64,000 bases of DNA, from assembly GCF_037055355.1 (NCBI RefSeq), contig NZ_CP146350.1:3619001-3683000 (forward strand), written 5' to 3'. Positions within the stretch are counted from its first letter, which is position 1; each line of letters opens with the position of its first letter. The position numbers and the translations under genes are program-made. The stretch is from Streptomyces sp. DG1A-41. GTDB taxonomy: Bacteria; Actinomycetota; Actinomycetes; Streptomycetales; Streptomycetaceae. The notes beneath the pieces were generated by a model that was given only the letters and a program-made list of their open reading frames with translations, made no database searches and was not told the origin of the DNA. Shown here in pieces: positions 46,386-57,451 of this stretch.

Positions 46386-47626
46386 TTACCGCGTGGGGAC
46401 ACGATCCACCCCTCGGGGAGACCTGGCTCCGCGCGCTGCGATCACCATGACGACGGTGGACAACAGGGCGATGCCGGCGCCGACATAGAGCGGTGACGTG
46501 TAGCCGAGGCCCGCGGTGATGGCCACGCCTCCGAGCCAGGCGCCGAGGGCGTTGCCGACGTTGGACGCGGACACGTTGGCGCTGGCGGCCAGTGCCGCTC
46601 CGTGCGCGAAGTCGGTGACACGCGTGATCATCCCGGGCACGCTGGCGAACCCGGTCACCCCCATCACGAACACCAGGACGACCGAGGCGGTCGCGCTGCC
46701 GGCCAGCAGCCCGAACGAGGCCAGGGTGAGGGTGAGTCCGAACAGGGCGAGGACCAGGGCACGGTCACGGTCGCGGTCGGCCGCGCGCCCGCCGACCAGG
46801 TTCCCGACGACCAGGCCGACGCCGTACACCATCAGCAGCCAGGCGACATCCGCCGAGGCGAAGCCGCTGACCTCGGTGAACGTGTAGGCGATGTAACTGA
46901 ACGCGCCGAACATCCCGCCGTAGCTGAGCGCGGTCGCCGCCAGCGTCAGCCAGACCTGCCAGGACCGGAACGCCCGCAACTGCGCCCGCAGGCCGCTGGG
47001 GGAGCTGGGTCCGACTCGTCGGGCCCGGTGACCGACCGACCCGGTATGGGATCCGTTCCTGTTCCCGGCCGGACCCGGCCCGCCCACGCGGGCACCAACG
47101 CGGCGATTCCCGCCAGCGCGAGCACGCCGATCGCGGTGACCGCCCAGAACGCCGCCCTCCAGCCCCAGCGTTCACCGACCAGCGCGCCGAACGGCACGCC
47201 CAGCACGTTCGCGACCGTCAGCCCGGCGAACATGACCGCCACGGCCTGGGACTTCTTCTCCGGGGCGACCAGACTGCGCGCGACCAGCGAGCCGATGCCG
47301 AAGAACGAACCGTGGCACAACGCCGCGACGATGCGCCCGAGCAGCATCACCGGGTAGTTCGGCGCGATGGCGGAGAGCAGGTTGCCGATGACGAACAGCG
47401 CCACCAGGCCGACCAGGACCTGCTTGCGAGGCAGCCGTGCGGTCGCCGCGGTCAGCGCGATCGCGCCCACCGCGACGCTCAGCGCGTACCCCGAGATCAG
47501 CCAGCCCGCGGCCGCCTCGGACACCGCGAAACTCGACGCCACCTGCGGCAGCAGCCCGGCGATGAGGAACTCGGTCAGACCGATACCGAACCCGCCGAGT
47601 GCCAGCGCGACGAGTCCACTCGGCAT
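46386..47626 (-). CDS. Major facilitator superfamily drug-efflux-type transporter, frameshifted in the central loop
   Basis: A 12-helix MFS protein of about 410 residues when repaired. The first half starts MPSGLVALALGGFGIGLTEF and has the A-like motif in ATARLPRKQVLVG and LLGRIVAALCHGSFFG, as in the drug:H+ antiporter AraJ/YdhP group. The frame breaks in the central loop: adding one C to the CCCCC run near 46998 joins it to SPSGLRAQLRAFRSWQ and the second half (TALSYGGMFGAFSYIAYTFT and onward). The missing base is in a hydrophilic loop of a good gene, so a consensus error is likely. GGAGAG precedes the ATG. Confidence 0.85.
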
Positions 47627-47756
47627 CCGTCACTCTCCGATCGGGCGGCTCACGTCACTCGTTCAGTGACCTCACCCGTCACCTCAGCACAGCTGACAGG
47701 AGTTTGGAAAGGGCTTTCTGGCCGAGCGGCAGCCGCACCGGCGGCCCGATGCCGCT

Positions 47757-48527
47757 TCAGCCCCCGCACTGCTCCAGCATCATCCGCTTGTCCGCCGCCG
47801 TGACGGGGAGCTCGTACTTCAGCGACACCTGGGCGAAGCGCACCGAATAGGCGCAGCGGATCCGCTTGTTCGGCGGCAGCCAGGACGCCGGACCGGAGTC
47901 GCCCTTCGAGCCGTTGGTCCGCCCGTCCACCGGGACGAGGTTGAGCGGGTCGTTCGCGATGGCCTCCCGCTTGTCCTCCGTCCAGCGCGAGGCGCCCATC
48001 TGCCAGTCGTAGGACAGCGGCATGACGTGGTCTATCTGGACCTCCGTCGCACGGGACTTGGTCCACTCGATGACCTTCCCGGTGTACGGGTCGTGCAGCG
48101 TCAGTGCCATGACGACGCAGTCCGAGCCCGACCGGAAGCGAAGGTCCTCCCCGTCACGCTTCAGGACGTCGTTGCGCGAGTCGCACCCGTTGCGGGCGAA
48201 GGGGACATCGGCCGGTGCCGAATCCATCCAGGCGTAGCCGAACTTGTCCCGTTCGTAGCCCGTCCTGGGGCCGCGCCCCTTCGTCCCCACCTTCTCGATC
48301 AAGGCACGGGCCCTCGCCTTGTCCTCGGTGGACGTGATCGCCGCCAGGCCCGGCTTCGTGCCGTCCGGGTTGTCCAGCGGGTTCACGGCTCGTCCGTCGC
48401 CGGCCGTGGGGACGCCGGAGCCCGAGGGGCCACCGCCGTCCGATGGCTCGGTCAGGCCTTCGCAGCCGGCCAGCACAGCGCACATCACCGCGACGGCCAG
48501 TGCCGCCCCGCCCCTCAGACGCCTCAC
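47757..48527 (-). CDS. Secreted lipoprotein HNH nuclease (GmrSD C-terminal/DUF1524-like)
   Basis: A 256-residue exported protein. The lipobox VLAGCEG near residue 18-23 marks a lipoprotein. After a Gly/Ser/Pro-rich linker comes an HNH-type nuclease domain with QIDHVMPLSYDWQMGA (catalytic His) and NDPLNLVPVDGRTNGSKGD (metal-binding Asn/Asp), the pattern shared by the GmrSD C-terminal domain and many secreted actinobacterial nucleases. Paired Cys residues (NGCDSRND, GSDCVVM, IRCAYS, EQCGG) suggest disulfides. It would degrade extracellular nucleic acid. The GTG start has GGAGGGG at good spacing. Confidence 0.9.
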   Translation of the reverse strand: MRRLRGGAALAVAVMCAVLAGCEGLTEPSDGGGPSGSGVPTAGDGRAVNPLDNPDGTKPGLAAITSTEDKARARALIEKVGTKGRGPRTGYERDKFGYAWMDSAPADVPFARNGCDSRNDVLKRDGEDLRFRSGSDCVVMALTLHDPYTGKVIEWTKSRATEVQIDHVMPLSYDWQMGASRWTEDKREAIANDPLNLVPVDGRTNGSKGDSGPASWLPPNKRIRCAYSVRFAQVSLKYELPVTAADKRMMLEQCGG

Positions 48528-48688
48528 TGTGCGCCCCTCCCCTGCTCGCCTGTTCCGCCACCGCACGGGCGGTCTGTGCCTCCCCCACCGTAGCGAGGGA
48601 GAGGTACAGACCACACCCGGACTGAACGGGCGTTCCTCGCATACCGCGCGTATCGTCGGTTCTGAGCCAACTCCGGAAGGAGCTCTGA

Positions 48689-48874
48689 ATGGGCATCTTC
48701 GACAAGTTCAAGAGCCAGGCGCGGAACAAGGGCAAGCGAGGCTCCGACTCCGCGGACCAGAAGATGAACGAGAGGACCGGCGGCCAGTACGAGGACCAGA
48801 TCGACGCCGGGCAGCGGCGGGTCGAGGGACAGCTCGGCATGGATCGTGACCGCGAACGGCCCGACCAGCAGTAA
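48689..48874 (+). CDS. Rv0909/MT0933-type small antitoxin-like protein
   Basis: A 61-residue, strongly charged protein: MGIFDKFKSQARNKGKRGSD, then AGQRRVEGQLGMDRDRERPD. It resembles the MT0933 antitoxin family of actinobacteria (from memory). GGAAGGAG lies seven bases before the ATG. Many members have no adjacent toxin and none is visible here, so a toxin-antitoxin role is doubtful. Confidence 0.8.
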   Translation: MGIFDKFKSQARNKGKRGSDSADQKMNERTGGQYEDQIDAGQRRVEGQLGMDRDRERPDQQ

Positions 48875-49013
48875 GGCCTCCGGACATCAGAGGCCGTCCG
48901 CGGGGAGGCCACCAGGACGCACCTCCTGCGGGCGGCTTCGCATGCACCGACGACGCCTGGGAGAGTCGGGCGGATGCGCCGCGGCCCGAGCGGGCCTTCG
49001 CACCCCCGCCGGA

Positions 49014-49928
49014 TCAGACCTTGCCTATCCCCAACGTCGTCTCCCGGGGCAGCAGTCCCGACGCCAGGACCGCGACCCAGAAGTCGCCCAGCAGTCCGGC
49101 GAGACGGTCGACGCCCTCCGGGCCGAGCAACTGCCAGGGCCCGGCGGCAAGTCGGTCGGTGTGCCGCTCCACTCGGTCACGCAGGTCGCGGCCCGCTTCC
49201 GTGGCCCCGCCGTCCGCGTCGACCAGGCCCCTGCCGGCCAGACGGTCGCGCGCGGCAGCCCATTCCCCTGAGCTCCACCCACGGCTCTCGAAGCGCTCCA
49301 CCGGCGCGGCGCCTATCGCGGCGAAGGAGACGAGCGCCTCCACCGGATCCAGGCCGGCCACGAGCAGGGCCGCGAGGTGGCCGTCGCCTCGGTGCTCGCG
49401 CAGGATCGTCGCCGCGTGCCACAACTCCAGGTGCGGGGCCGTGGGCCAGTCGAGCGCGGCGTTGGCCGCGGCGAGCGGGCGGCCAGCCGTGTCCGCCACC
49501 TCCGCCGCACGCCGGGCGAGCGCGGCTGCTTCCGCCAGTGCGGGGCTGTCCACCTGGTCGCCGAACAGCTCCCGGTAGGCCCGGTCGACCGCCCGCGCCC
49601 TCGCCTCGAGGACCGCTTCAGGGCTCGCGATCCTCCAGGCGGGCTCCACATACTCGGCGACCATGCGAGGACTGAAGCTGTAGAAGGCGGAGGCCACCCG
49701 CTCCGGGCCGGCCTCCCTCAACGGGGCGGCGCGGTAGGGGAAGTAGCTGGGCCAGCGCTCCCGGGTGCCGTACCCGAGGACGGCCGCCTCCTCGAAGGCC
49801 TCCGGCGCGTAGTACAACACCGCGTGCAGGGGCTCCAGCAGGTGCCACATCTGCCGTACGCGAGCCGGCTCCATGCCGCCGTCCCGCGTCACCGCGTCTC
49901 CGTCGATCTCGCCGACATGTTCCGGCAT
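49014..49928 (-). CDS. SCO6745-family protein
   Basis: This 304-residue, mostly helical protein starts its conserved part with ARVRQMWHLLEPLHAVLYYA and PEAFEEAAVLGYGTRERWPS. It has the FSPRMVAEYVEPAWRIASPE block and a C-terminal winged-helix-like part (SRGWSSGEWAAARDRLAGRG, then DADGGATEAGRDLRDRVERH). The family is often named after SCO6745 or SalK and has no established reaction. GGAGG lies four bases before the ATG. It is divergent from the TetR regulator, sharing the promoter region that contains the TTGACACTGAC motif. Confidence 0.82.
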   Translation of the reverse strand: MPEHVGEIDGDAVTRDGGMEPARVRQMWHLLEPLHAVLYYAPEAFEEAAVLGYGTRERWPSYFPYRAAPLREAGPERVASAFYSFSPRMVAEYVEPAWRIASPEAVLEARARAVDRAYRELFGDQVDSPALAEAAALARRAAEVADTAGRPLAAANAALDWPTAPHLELWHAATILREHRGDGHLAALLVAGLDPVEALVSFAAIGAAPVERFESRGWSSGEWAAARDRLAGRGLVDADGGATEAGRDLRDRVERHTDRLAAGPWQLLGPEGVDRLAGLLGDFWVAVLASGLLPRETTLGIGKV

Positions 49929-50011
49929 GACACCTCCACGCACTCGCGTCCGGTCCCGTCACACTTGACCGCCGCGACTCCCACCGCGTCGCGTTCGGCC
50001 CAGGCACTCAA

Positions 50012-50056
50012 CTTGACACTGACAAGATTGCTCCGTCGACCCCGAACTTGTCAATG
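50012..50056. promoter_or_regulatory. Candidate TetR operator upstream of the TetR gene
   Basis: CTTGACACTGACAAG (50012-50026) is an interrupted palindrome, and CTTGTCAATG (50047-50056) repeats its half in reverse. The motif CTTGACACTGAC recurs at 50741-50752 ahead of the SDR gene, suggesting a shared regulator. Confidence 0.5.
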
Positions 50057-50082
50057 CCTAGATGCGGCGTACGCTCCTGACC

Positions 50083-50685
50083 ATGAGCCCCAGCAAGCCA
50101 TCAGCGACCGAGAAGGGCCCCAGCGGCCGCCCGTACCACCACGGCGACCTGCGCCGTGCCATCCTCACCGCCGCCCTCGACGCCATCGCGACGGACGGTC
50201 CGTCCGGACTGAGTCTGCGCGACCTGGCCCGCCGCGCGGGCGTCTCGCACGCCGCACCCGCCCACCACTTCAAGGACCGCGCCGGACTGCTCACGGCGAT
50301 CGCCGCCGAGGGCTTCGGGCTGCTCGCGACCACGCTCAGGGCGGCGGCGGACCTTCAGGAGGCGGGTGTGCGCTACGTACGTTTCGCGCGTGAGCATCCG
50401 GCGCACTTCCAGGTGATGTTCGCGCCCGAACTGCTGCGCACCGGCGACCTGGAACTGACCACGGCACGCGCCCTCGCCTCGGACGCCCTGCGCGAGGCCG
50501 TCACGGCGGTGCCCCCGGAAGGCCGCGGCACGGACGCCCGACTCGCCAGCGTCGCCGCCTGGTCCCTGGCCCACGGCTTCGCCACGCTGCTGCTCGGTCA
50601 CAACCTGGACGACCCGGTCGGCGACCAGGACCCCGAGGACGTGTTCCGCAAGCTGGCGCGGATGCTGTTCCGCCACACCGGGTAG
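50083..50685 (+). CDS. TetR-family transcriptional regulator
   Basis: A 200-residue regulator. The N-terminal helix-turn-helix is HHGDLRRAILTAALDAIATD followed by SLRDLARRAGVSHAAPAHHF (about residues 18-62). The C-terminal ligand-binding domain resembles the WHG type, with RYVRFAREHPAHFQVMFAPE and VAAWSLAHGFATLLLGHNLD. The ATG at 50083 is used; an ATG at 50062 is also possible and neither has a clear ribosome-binding site. Shared CTTGACACTGAC motifs upstream of it and of the next gene imply that it represses itself and the SDR-MerR pair. Confidence 0.88.
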   Translation: MSPSKPSATEKGPSGRPYHHGDLRRAILTAALDAIATDGPSGLSLRDLARRAGVSHAAPAHHFKDRAGLLTAIAAEGFGLLATTLRAAADLQEAGVRYVRFAREHPAHFQVMFAPELLRTGDLELTTARALASDALREAVTAVPPEGRGTDARLASVAAWSLAHGFATLLLGHNLDDPVGDQDPEDVFRKLARMLFRHTG

Positions 50686-50740
50686 CCGTCGCTCGCCGCC
50701 CTCGTGCCACACGGGCGTGACCTCGACACGCGCGCTTGAC

Positions 50741-50757
50741 CTTGACACTGACGTCAG
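50741..50757. promoter_or_regulatory. TTGACACTGAC motif at the SDR promoter
   Basis: CTTGACACTGACGTCAG contains a -35-like TTGACA and overlaps the palindrome TGACGTCA. It shares CTTGACACTGAC with the site upstream of the TetR gene and ends 18 bases before the SDR ATG, so a bound regulator would block the promoter. Confidence 0.5.
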
Positions 50758-50774
50758 GGTCCGACGATCCCCGC

Positions 50775-51542
50775 ATGGCATCCCCATCCAGGCATCCGAA
50801 GACCCCGCGAACCGTGCTCGTCACCGGCGCCGGTACCGGCATCGGCCGTGCCACCGCCCGCGCGTTCGCCGACGCCGGCGCACACGTCGTGGCGGTGGGC
50901 CGCCGTGAGGAACTCCTCGCCGAGACCGCCGCTCACGACCCGGGCCGCATCAGCCCGCTCGTCGCCGACATCACGGCCGACGACGGCCCCGAGAGCATCG
51001 TCCGTACGGCACTCGACCGGCACGGCCGCCTCGACGTACTCGTGAACAACGCGGGCATCGTCAACACCCAGTCCCTGCGCACCTACACGCGTGCCGCCGT
51101 GGAGCCCCAGCTCGCGACGAATCTCCTCGCTCCCGTCCTGCTCGTGCAGGCCGCGCTCCCGGCGCTCGAGGACAGCCGGGGCGTCATCGTGAACGTGACG
51201 ACGTCCGTCGGGCAGCGCGCCTGGCCCGGCAACTCCCTCTACGCGGCCGGGAAAGCGGCCCTGGAGGTGCTCACGCGCAGTTGGGCGGTCGAGCTGGCCC
51301 CGCTCGGGATCCGGGTCGCCGCCGTGGCACCGGGCGCGATCGACACACCGATCGGCGAACACGCGGGCCACACCCCGGAGCAGCAGGCCGCGATCCGCGC
51401 GTGGCAGCTCGGGCACACGCCGCTCGGCCGGGTCGGACGGCCCGAGGAGGTGGCGTGGGCGATCACGCGACTGGCCTCGCCGCAGGCCTCGTTCGTCACC
51501 GGCGTGATCCTTCCGGTGGACGGCGGCGCGGTCGTCGCATGA
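50775..51542 (+). CDS. Short-chain dehydrogenase/reductase
   Basis: A 255-residue classical SDR. The NADP-binding TGAGTGIGRATA, the NNAGIVN motif, catalytic Ser in VIVNVTTSVGQRAW and the YAAGK (YxxxK) pair are all present, with the C-terminal PVDGGAVVA typical of FabG-like enzymes. Substrate unknown. The stop overlaps the next gene's start (ATGA), so a MerR regulator is translationally coupled to it. It lies 89 bases downstream of the TetR gene and probably under its control. Confidence 0.92.
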   Translation: MASPSRHPKTPRTVLVTGAGTGIGRATARAFADAGAHVVAVGRREELLAETAAHDPGRISPLVADITADDGPESIVRTALDRHGRLDVLVNNAGIVNTQSLRTYTRAAVEPQLATNLLAPVLLVQAALPALEDSRGVIVNVTTSVGQRAWPGNSLYAAGKAALEVLTRSWAVELAPLGIRVAAVAPGAIDTPIGEHAGHTPEQQAAIRAWQLGHTPLGRVGRPEEVAWAITRLASPQASFVTGVILPVDGGAVVA

Positions 51543-52060
51543 GACTGACGCGCATGGCGGAACGACGTATGCGGATCGGTGAACTCGCCGAGGCGACCGG
51601 TACGACACCGCGCGCCCTGCGCCACTACGAGCAGGCGGGGCTCATCACCTCCGAGCGCGCCGGGAACGGCTATCGCCTGTACGACGCCGGTACGGCCGTC
51701 CGCGTCCGCAACGTCCGCCGTCTGCTGGACGTGGGCCTGACGCTCGACGACGTACGGGTGTTCCTGCCGTGCCTGGACGGCGACGTCACGGCCGGGCCCG
51801 CCTCCGAGGAGGCGCTCCGGGTGGCCGCAGGCCGTCTCGCGGTGCTGGACGCGCGCATCGCCGCGCAGGTCGCTGTCCGTGACCGGCTGGCGGCGGCCCT
51901 GCGTCAGGCCACCGGCGACGACCTCACACAGCCGGCGGCGCTGCGCCGAGCCACCGGCGACCACGCACAGCCGACAGCGCTGCGCCGAGCCACCGGCGAC
52001 GACGCACAACCAGCGACACCGCGCGAGGCCACAGGCGCACGCGTGCGACCGGTGGCCTGA
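51539..52060 (+). CDS. MerR-family regulator with repetitive C-terminus
   Basis: This 173-residue regulator starts at an ATG overlapping the SDR stop. The MerR winged helix is RIGELAEATGTTPRALRHYE then AGNGYRLYDAGTAVRVRNVR (about residues 12-55), followed by the dimerisation helix. After about residue 120 the protein becomes a run of a 13-residue repeat (ALRRATGDHAQPT and variants, three to four copies) instead of an effector domain, so the C-terminus seems replaced or expanded. It probably senses a redox or small-molecule signal related to the SDR, but no metal-binding Cys cluster is present. Confidence 0.85.
   Translation: MRLTRMAERRMRIGELAEATGTTPRALRHYEQAGLITSERAGNGYRLYDAGTAVRVRNVRRLLDVGLTLDDVRVFLPCLDGDVTAGPASEEALRVAAGRLAVLDARIAAQVAVRDRLAAALRQATGDDLTQPAALRRATGDHAQPTALRRATGDDAQPATPREATGARVRPVA
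51898..52040 (+). repeat. Degenerate 39-base tandem repeats in the MerR gene
   Basis: Units GCGCTGCGCCGAGCCACCGG and GCGACCACGCACAGCCGACA alternate with small differences in at least two full copies and two flanking partial ones, all in frame with the MerR gene. Confidence 0.75.
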
Positions 52061-52081
52061 CAGAACTTCAGCGGGCCTGAG

Positions 52082-55615
<3,534 letters not shown>

Positions 55616-55916
55616 TCGGGGCTTTTTCCGTCCAGAGGTGGGCAGGGGCGGGCAACACGACGGGCCCGACGCGCGCAGCGGGCCGGGGTCTCCAGCGTAC
55701 GACGACGCACGCCCGCGCGGCGGGGCTGTGGACAACGCCCGATCGTCGCGAGGCCCGCCCGGCCGCCTGCCCCCATATACGGCTGGACAAGATATACGGC
55801 TGGACAAGAACGGAACCAGCTGCCCAATCTTCACAACTTCACCTCCAACCGTCGATTTCGCCACGGCATGATCGGTCCGGTCCCCCGAGCGATACCCCCC
55901 ACCCGTAAGGCCCGGC
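55616..55916. promoter_or_regulatory. Divergent promoter region of mfd and the DUF2079 gene with DnaA-box-like repeats
   Basis: On the minus strand there is one perfect DnaA box, TTGTCCACA (55727-55735), and two adjacent direct repeats CTTGTCCAGCCGTATAT (55775-55791 and 55792-55808). Each repeat begins with a near-match TTGTCCAGC and ends in a -10-like TATAT, so they may combine promoter and DnaA-binding functions. The rest of the region shows no gene. Confidence 0.55.
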
Positions 55917-57350
55917 ATGCCTGCCCCCACCCTCCAGGCCGCAGAGGCCCACATACCGACGCCGGTCGCCCCTCCACGCGGCGACCGGCACCCGGACCGC
56001 GCGCGCCGGGACCCCTGGATCCTCGCCGCCGTCCTCTTCGCCGCCTACGCGGCCGTCTCCGTCAGCCGTTTCCGGCACATGACGACCCTCTCCTGGGACC
56101 TGGGCATCTTCGAGCAGGTCGTGCGGGCGTACACGCATCTGCGGGCGCCGGTGTCCGATCTCAAGGGGCCGGGTTTCAACATCCTGGGCGACCACTTCAG
56201 CCCGGTGACGGCCCTGCTCGCGCCGGCCTACCGGCTGTTTCCCTCACCGGTCACGCTGCTGGTCGCCCAGGCCGCGCTCTTCGCCCTGTCCGCCGTACCG
56301 GTCACCCGCGCCGCCGCCCGGCTCCTCGGCCGTCGTCGCGGTCTCGCCCTCGGCCTCGCCTACGGACTGTCCTGGGGCGTGCAGCGTGCCGTCGACTTCG
56401 ACTTCCACGAGATCTGCTTCGCCGTCCCGCTGATCGCCTTCTCCCTGGAGGCCCTGCTCGCGGACCGCCGGGGCGCGGCCCTGTGCTGGGCGCTTCCCCT
56501 GGTGCTGGTGAAGGAGGACCTGGGGCTGACGCTGGCCGCGATCGCGCTCGTCGTCGCCTGGCGGGCGCGCGGCTCGTCGCCCCGGACGGTTCGGTACGGG
56601 CTCGGTGCCGCCGTGTTCGGCGTGGCGGCGACGGTGCTCGTCCTCACCGTGGTCATCCCGTCGTTCAACACCTCCGGGACCTACGACTACTGGAACAAGG
56701 TCAGCGACTCGGGCAGCCCCCTCGACGGCCTCGACACCAAGCTCCGCACCCTCGCCTGGCTGCTGATCCCCACCACCGGGCTGCTCGCCCTGCGTTCCCC
56801 GCTGATGCTGGTGGCCCTGCCGACGCTCGGCTGGCGCTTCCTGTCCGGAGACGATCACTACTGGGGCACCGACTGGCACTACAGCGCGGTCCTGATGCCG
56901 GTCGTCTTCCTCGCCCTCGCCGACGCCCTCACGACCGTGCGCCACAGTCCGCGCCCGTGGCTGAGCTCGTACGCCGCCCAGCTGCCGGCCGCCGTCGCCG
57001 CGGCGGGCCTGGCGCTGACCACCTCGCTGCCGCTGGCGCAGCTCACGGAGGCCGGGATCTACCGCAAGCCCGCCGCGGTGTCCGGCGTCGAACGGCTCCT
57101 GGAGCGGATCCCCGACGGCGCCACCGTCGAGGCCAACATCGGCCCGATCAGCCGCCTGACCTCGCGCTGCCGGGTCTTCTGGCTCGGCAACACCCGGGGC
57201 GTCACTCCGCAGTACGTCGCCCTGGAGAACGTCGACGGCGAGTACCGCGACCCCGTGGGCTACGCCCGGAAGCTGCACCCCGGCGCCGAGTACGCCATCG
57301 CGGGCAACGCCAACGGGTACGTGGTCCTGGAGCGGCTGACGGCGGGCTGA
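55917..57350 (+). CDS. DUF2079 integral membrane protein
   Basis: A 477-residue protein with about ten membrane helices after a short N-terminal tail (WILAAVLFAAYAAVSVS and onward). The first external loop has SWDLGIFEQVVRAYTHLRAP and the GDHFSPVTALLAPAYRLF motif typical of DUF2079, a distant relative of GT-C glycosyltransferases with an Asp-rich loop after helix 1. The C-terminal soluble part resembles a small alpha/beta domain (DGATVEANIGPISRLTSRCR, then EYAIAGNANGYVVLERL). Function unproven; a lipid-linked sugar transferase is plausible. AAGG precedes the ATG. Confidence 0.85.
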   Translation: MPAPTLQAAEAHIPTPVAPPRGDRHPDRARRDPWILAAVLFAAYAAVSVSRFRHMTTLSWDLGIFEQVVRAYTHLRAPVSDLKGPGFNILGDHFSPVTALLAPAYRLFPSPVTLLVAQAALFALSAVPVTRAAARLLGRRRGLALGLAYGLSWGVQRAVDFDFHEICFAVPLIAFSLEALLADRRGAALCWALPLVLVKEDLGLTLAAIALVVAWRARGSSPRTVRYGLGAAVFGVAATVLVLTVVIPSFNTSGTYDYWNKVSDSGSPLDGLDTKLRTLAWLLIPTTGLLALRSPLMLVALPTLGWRFLSGDDHYWGTDWHYSAVLMPVVFLALADALTTVRHSPRPWLSSYAAQLPAAVAAAGLALTTSLPLAQLTEAGIYRKPAAVSGVERLLERIPDGATVEANIGPISRLTSRCRVFWLGNTRGVTPQYVALENVDGEYRDPVGYARKLHPGAEYAIAGNANGYVVLERLTAG

Positions 57351-57373
57351 TACCGGCACACCCTGTCGAGCAC

Positions 57374-57414
57374 CGGGCCCGCCCCGGAGGCGCAAACCTC
57401 CGGGGGCGGGCCCG
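57374..57414. terminator. Terminator between the DUF2079 gene and the second ABC permease
   Basis: CGGGCCCGCCCCGGAGG pairs with its complement (one bulged G) around a six-base loop between convergent genes. Confidence 0.8.
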
Positions 57415-57451
57415 TCCTCCGCAACCCCCGTGTGCGGTGGTCTCTGGCCGG

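Noticed and set aside
48689..48874. A second toxin-antitoxin pair at the MT0933-like gene
   Set aside because: No adjacent toxin-like gene; the downstream ORFs are shadows of the SCO6745-family gene.
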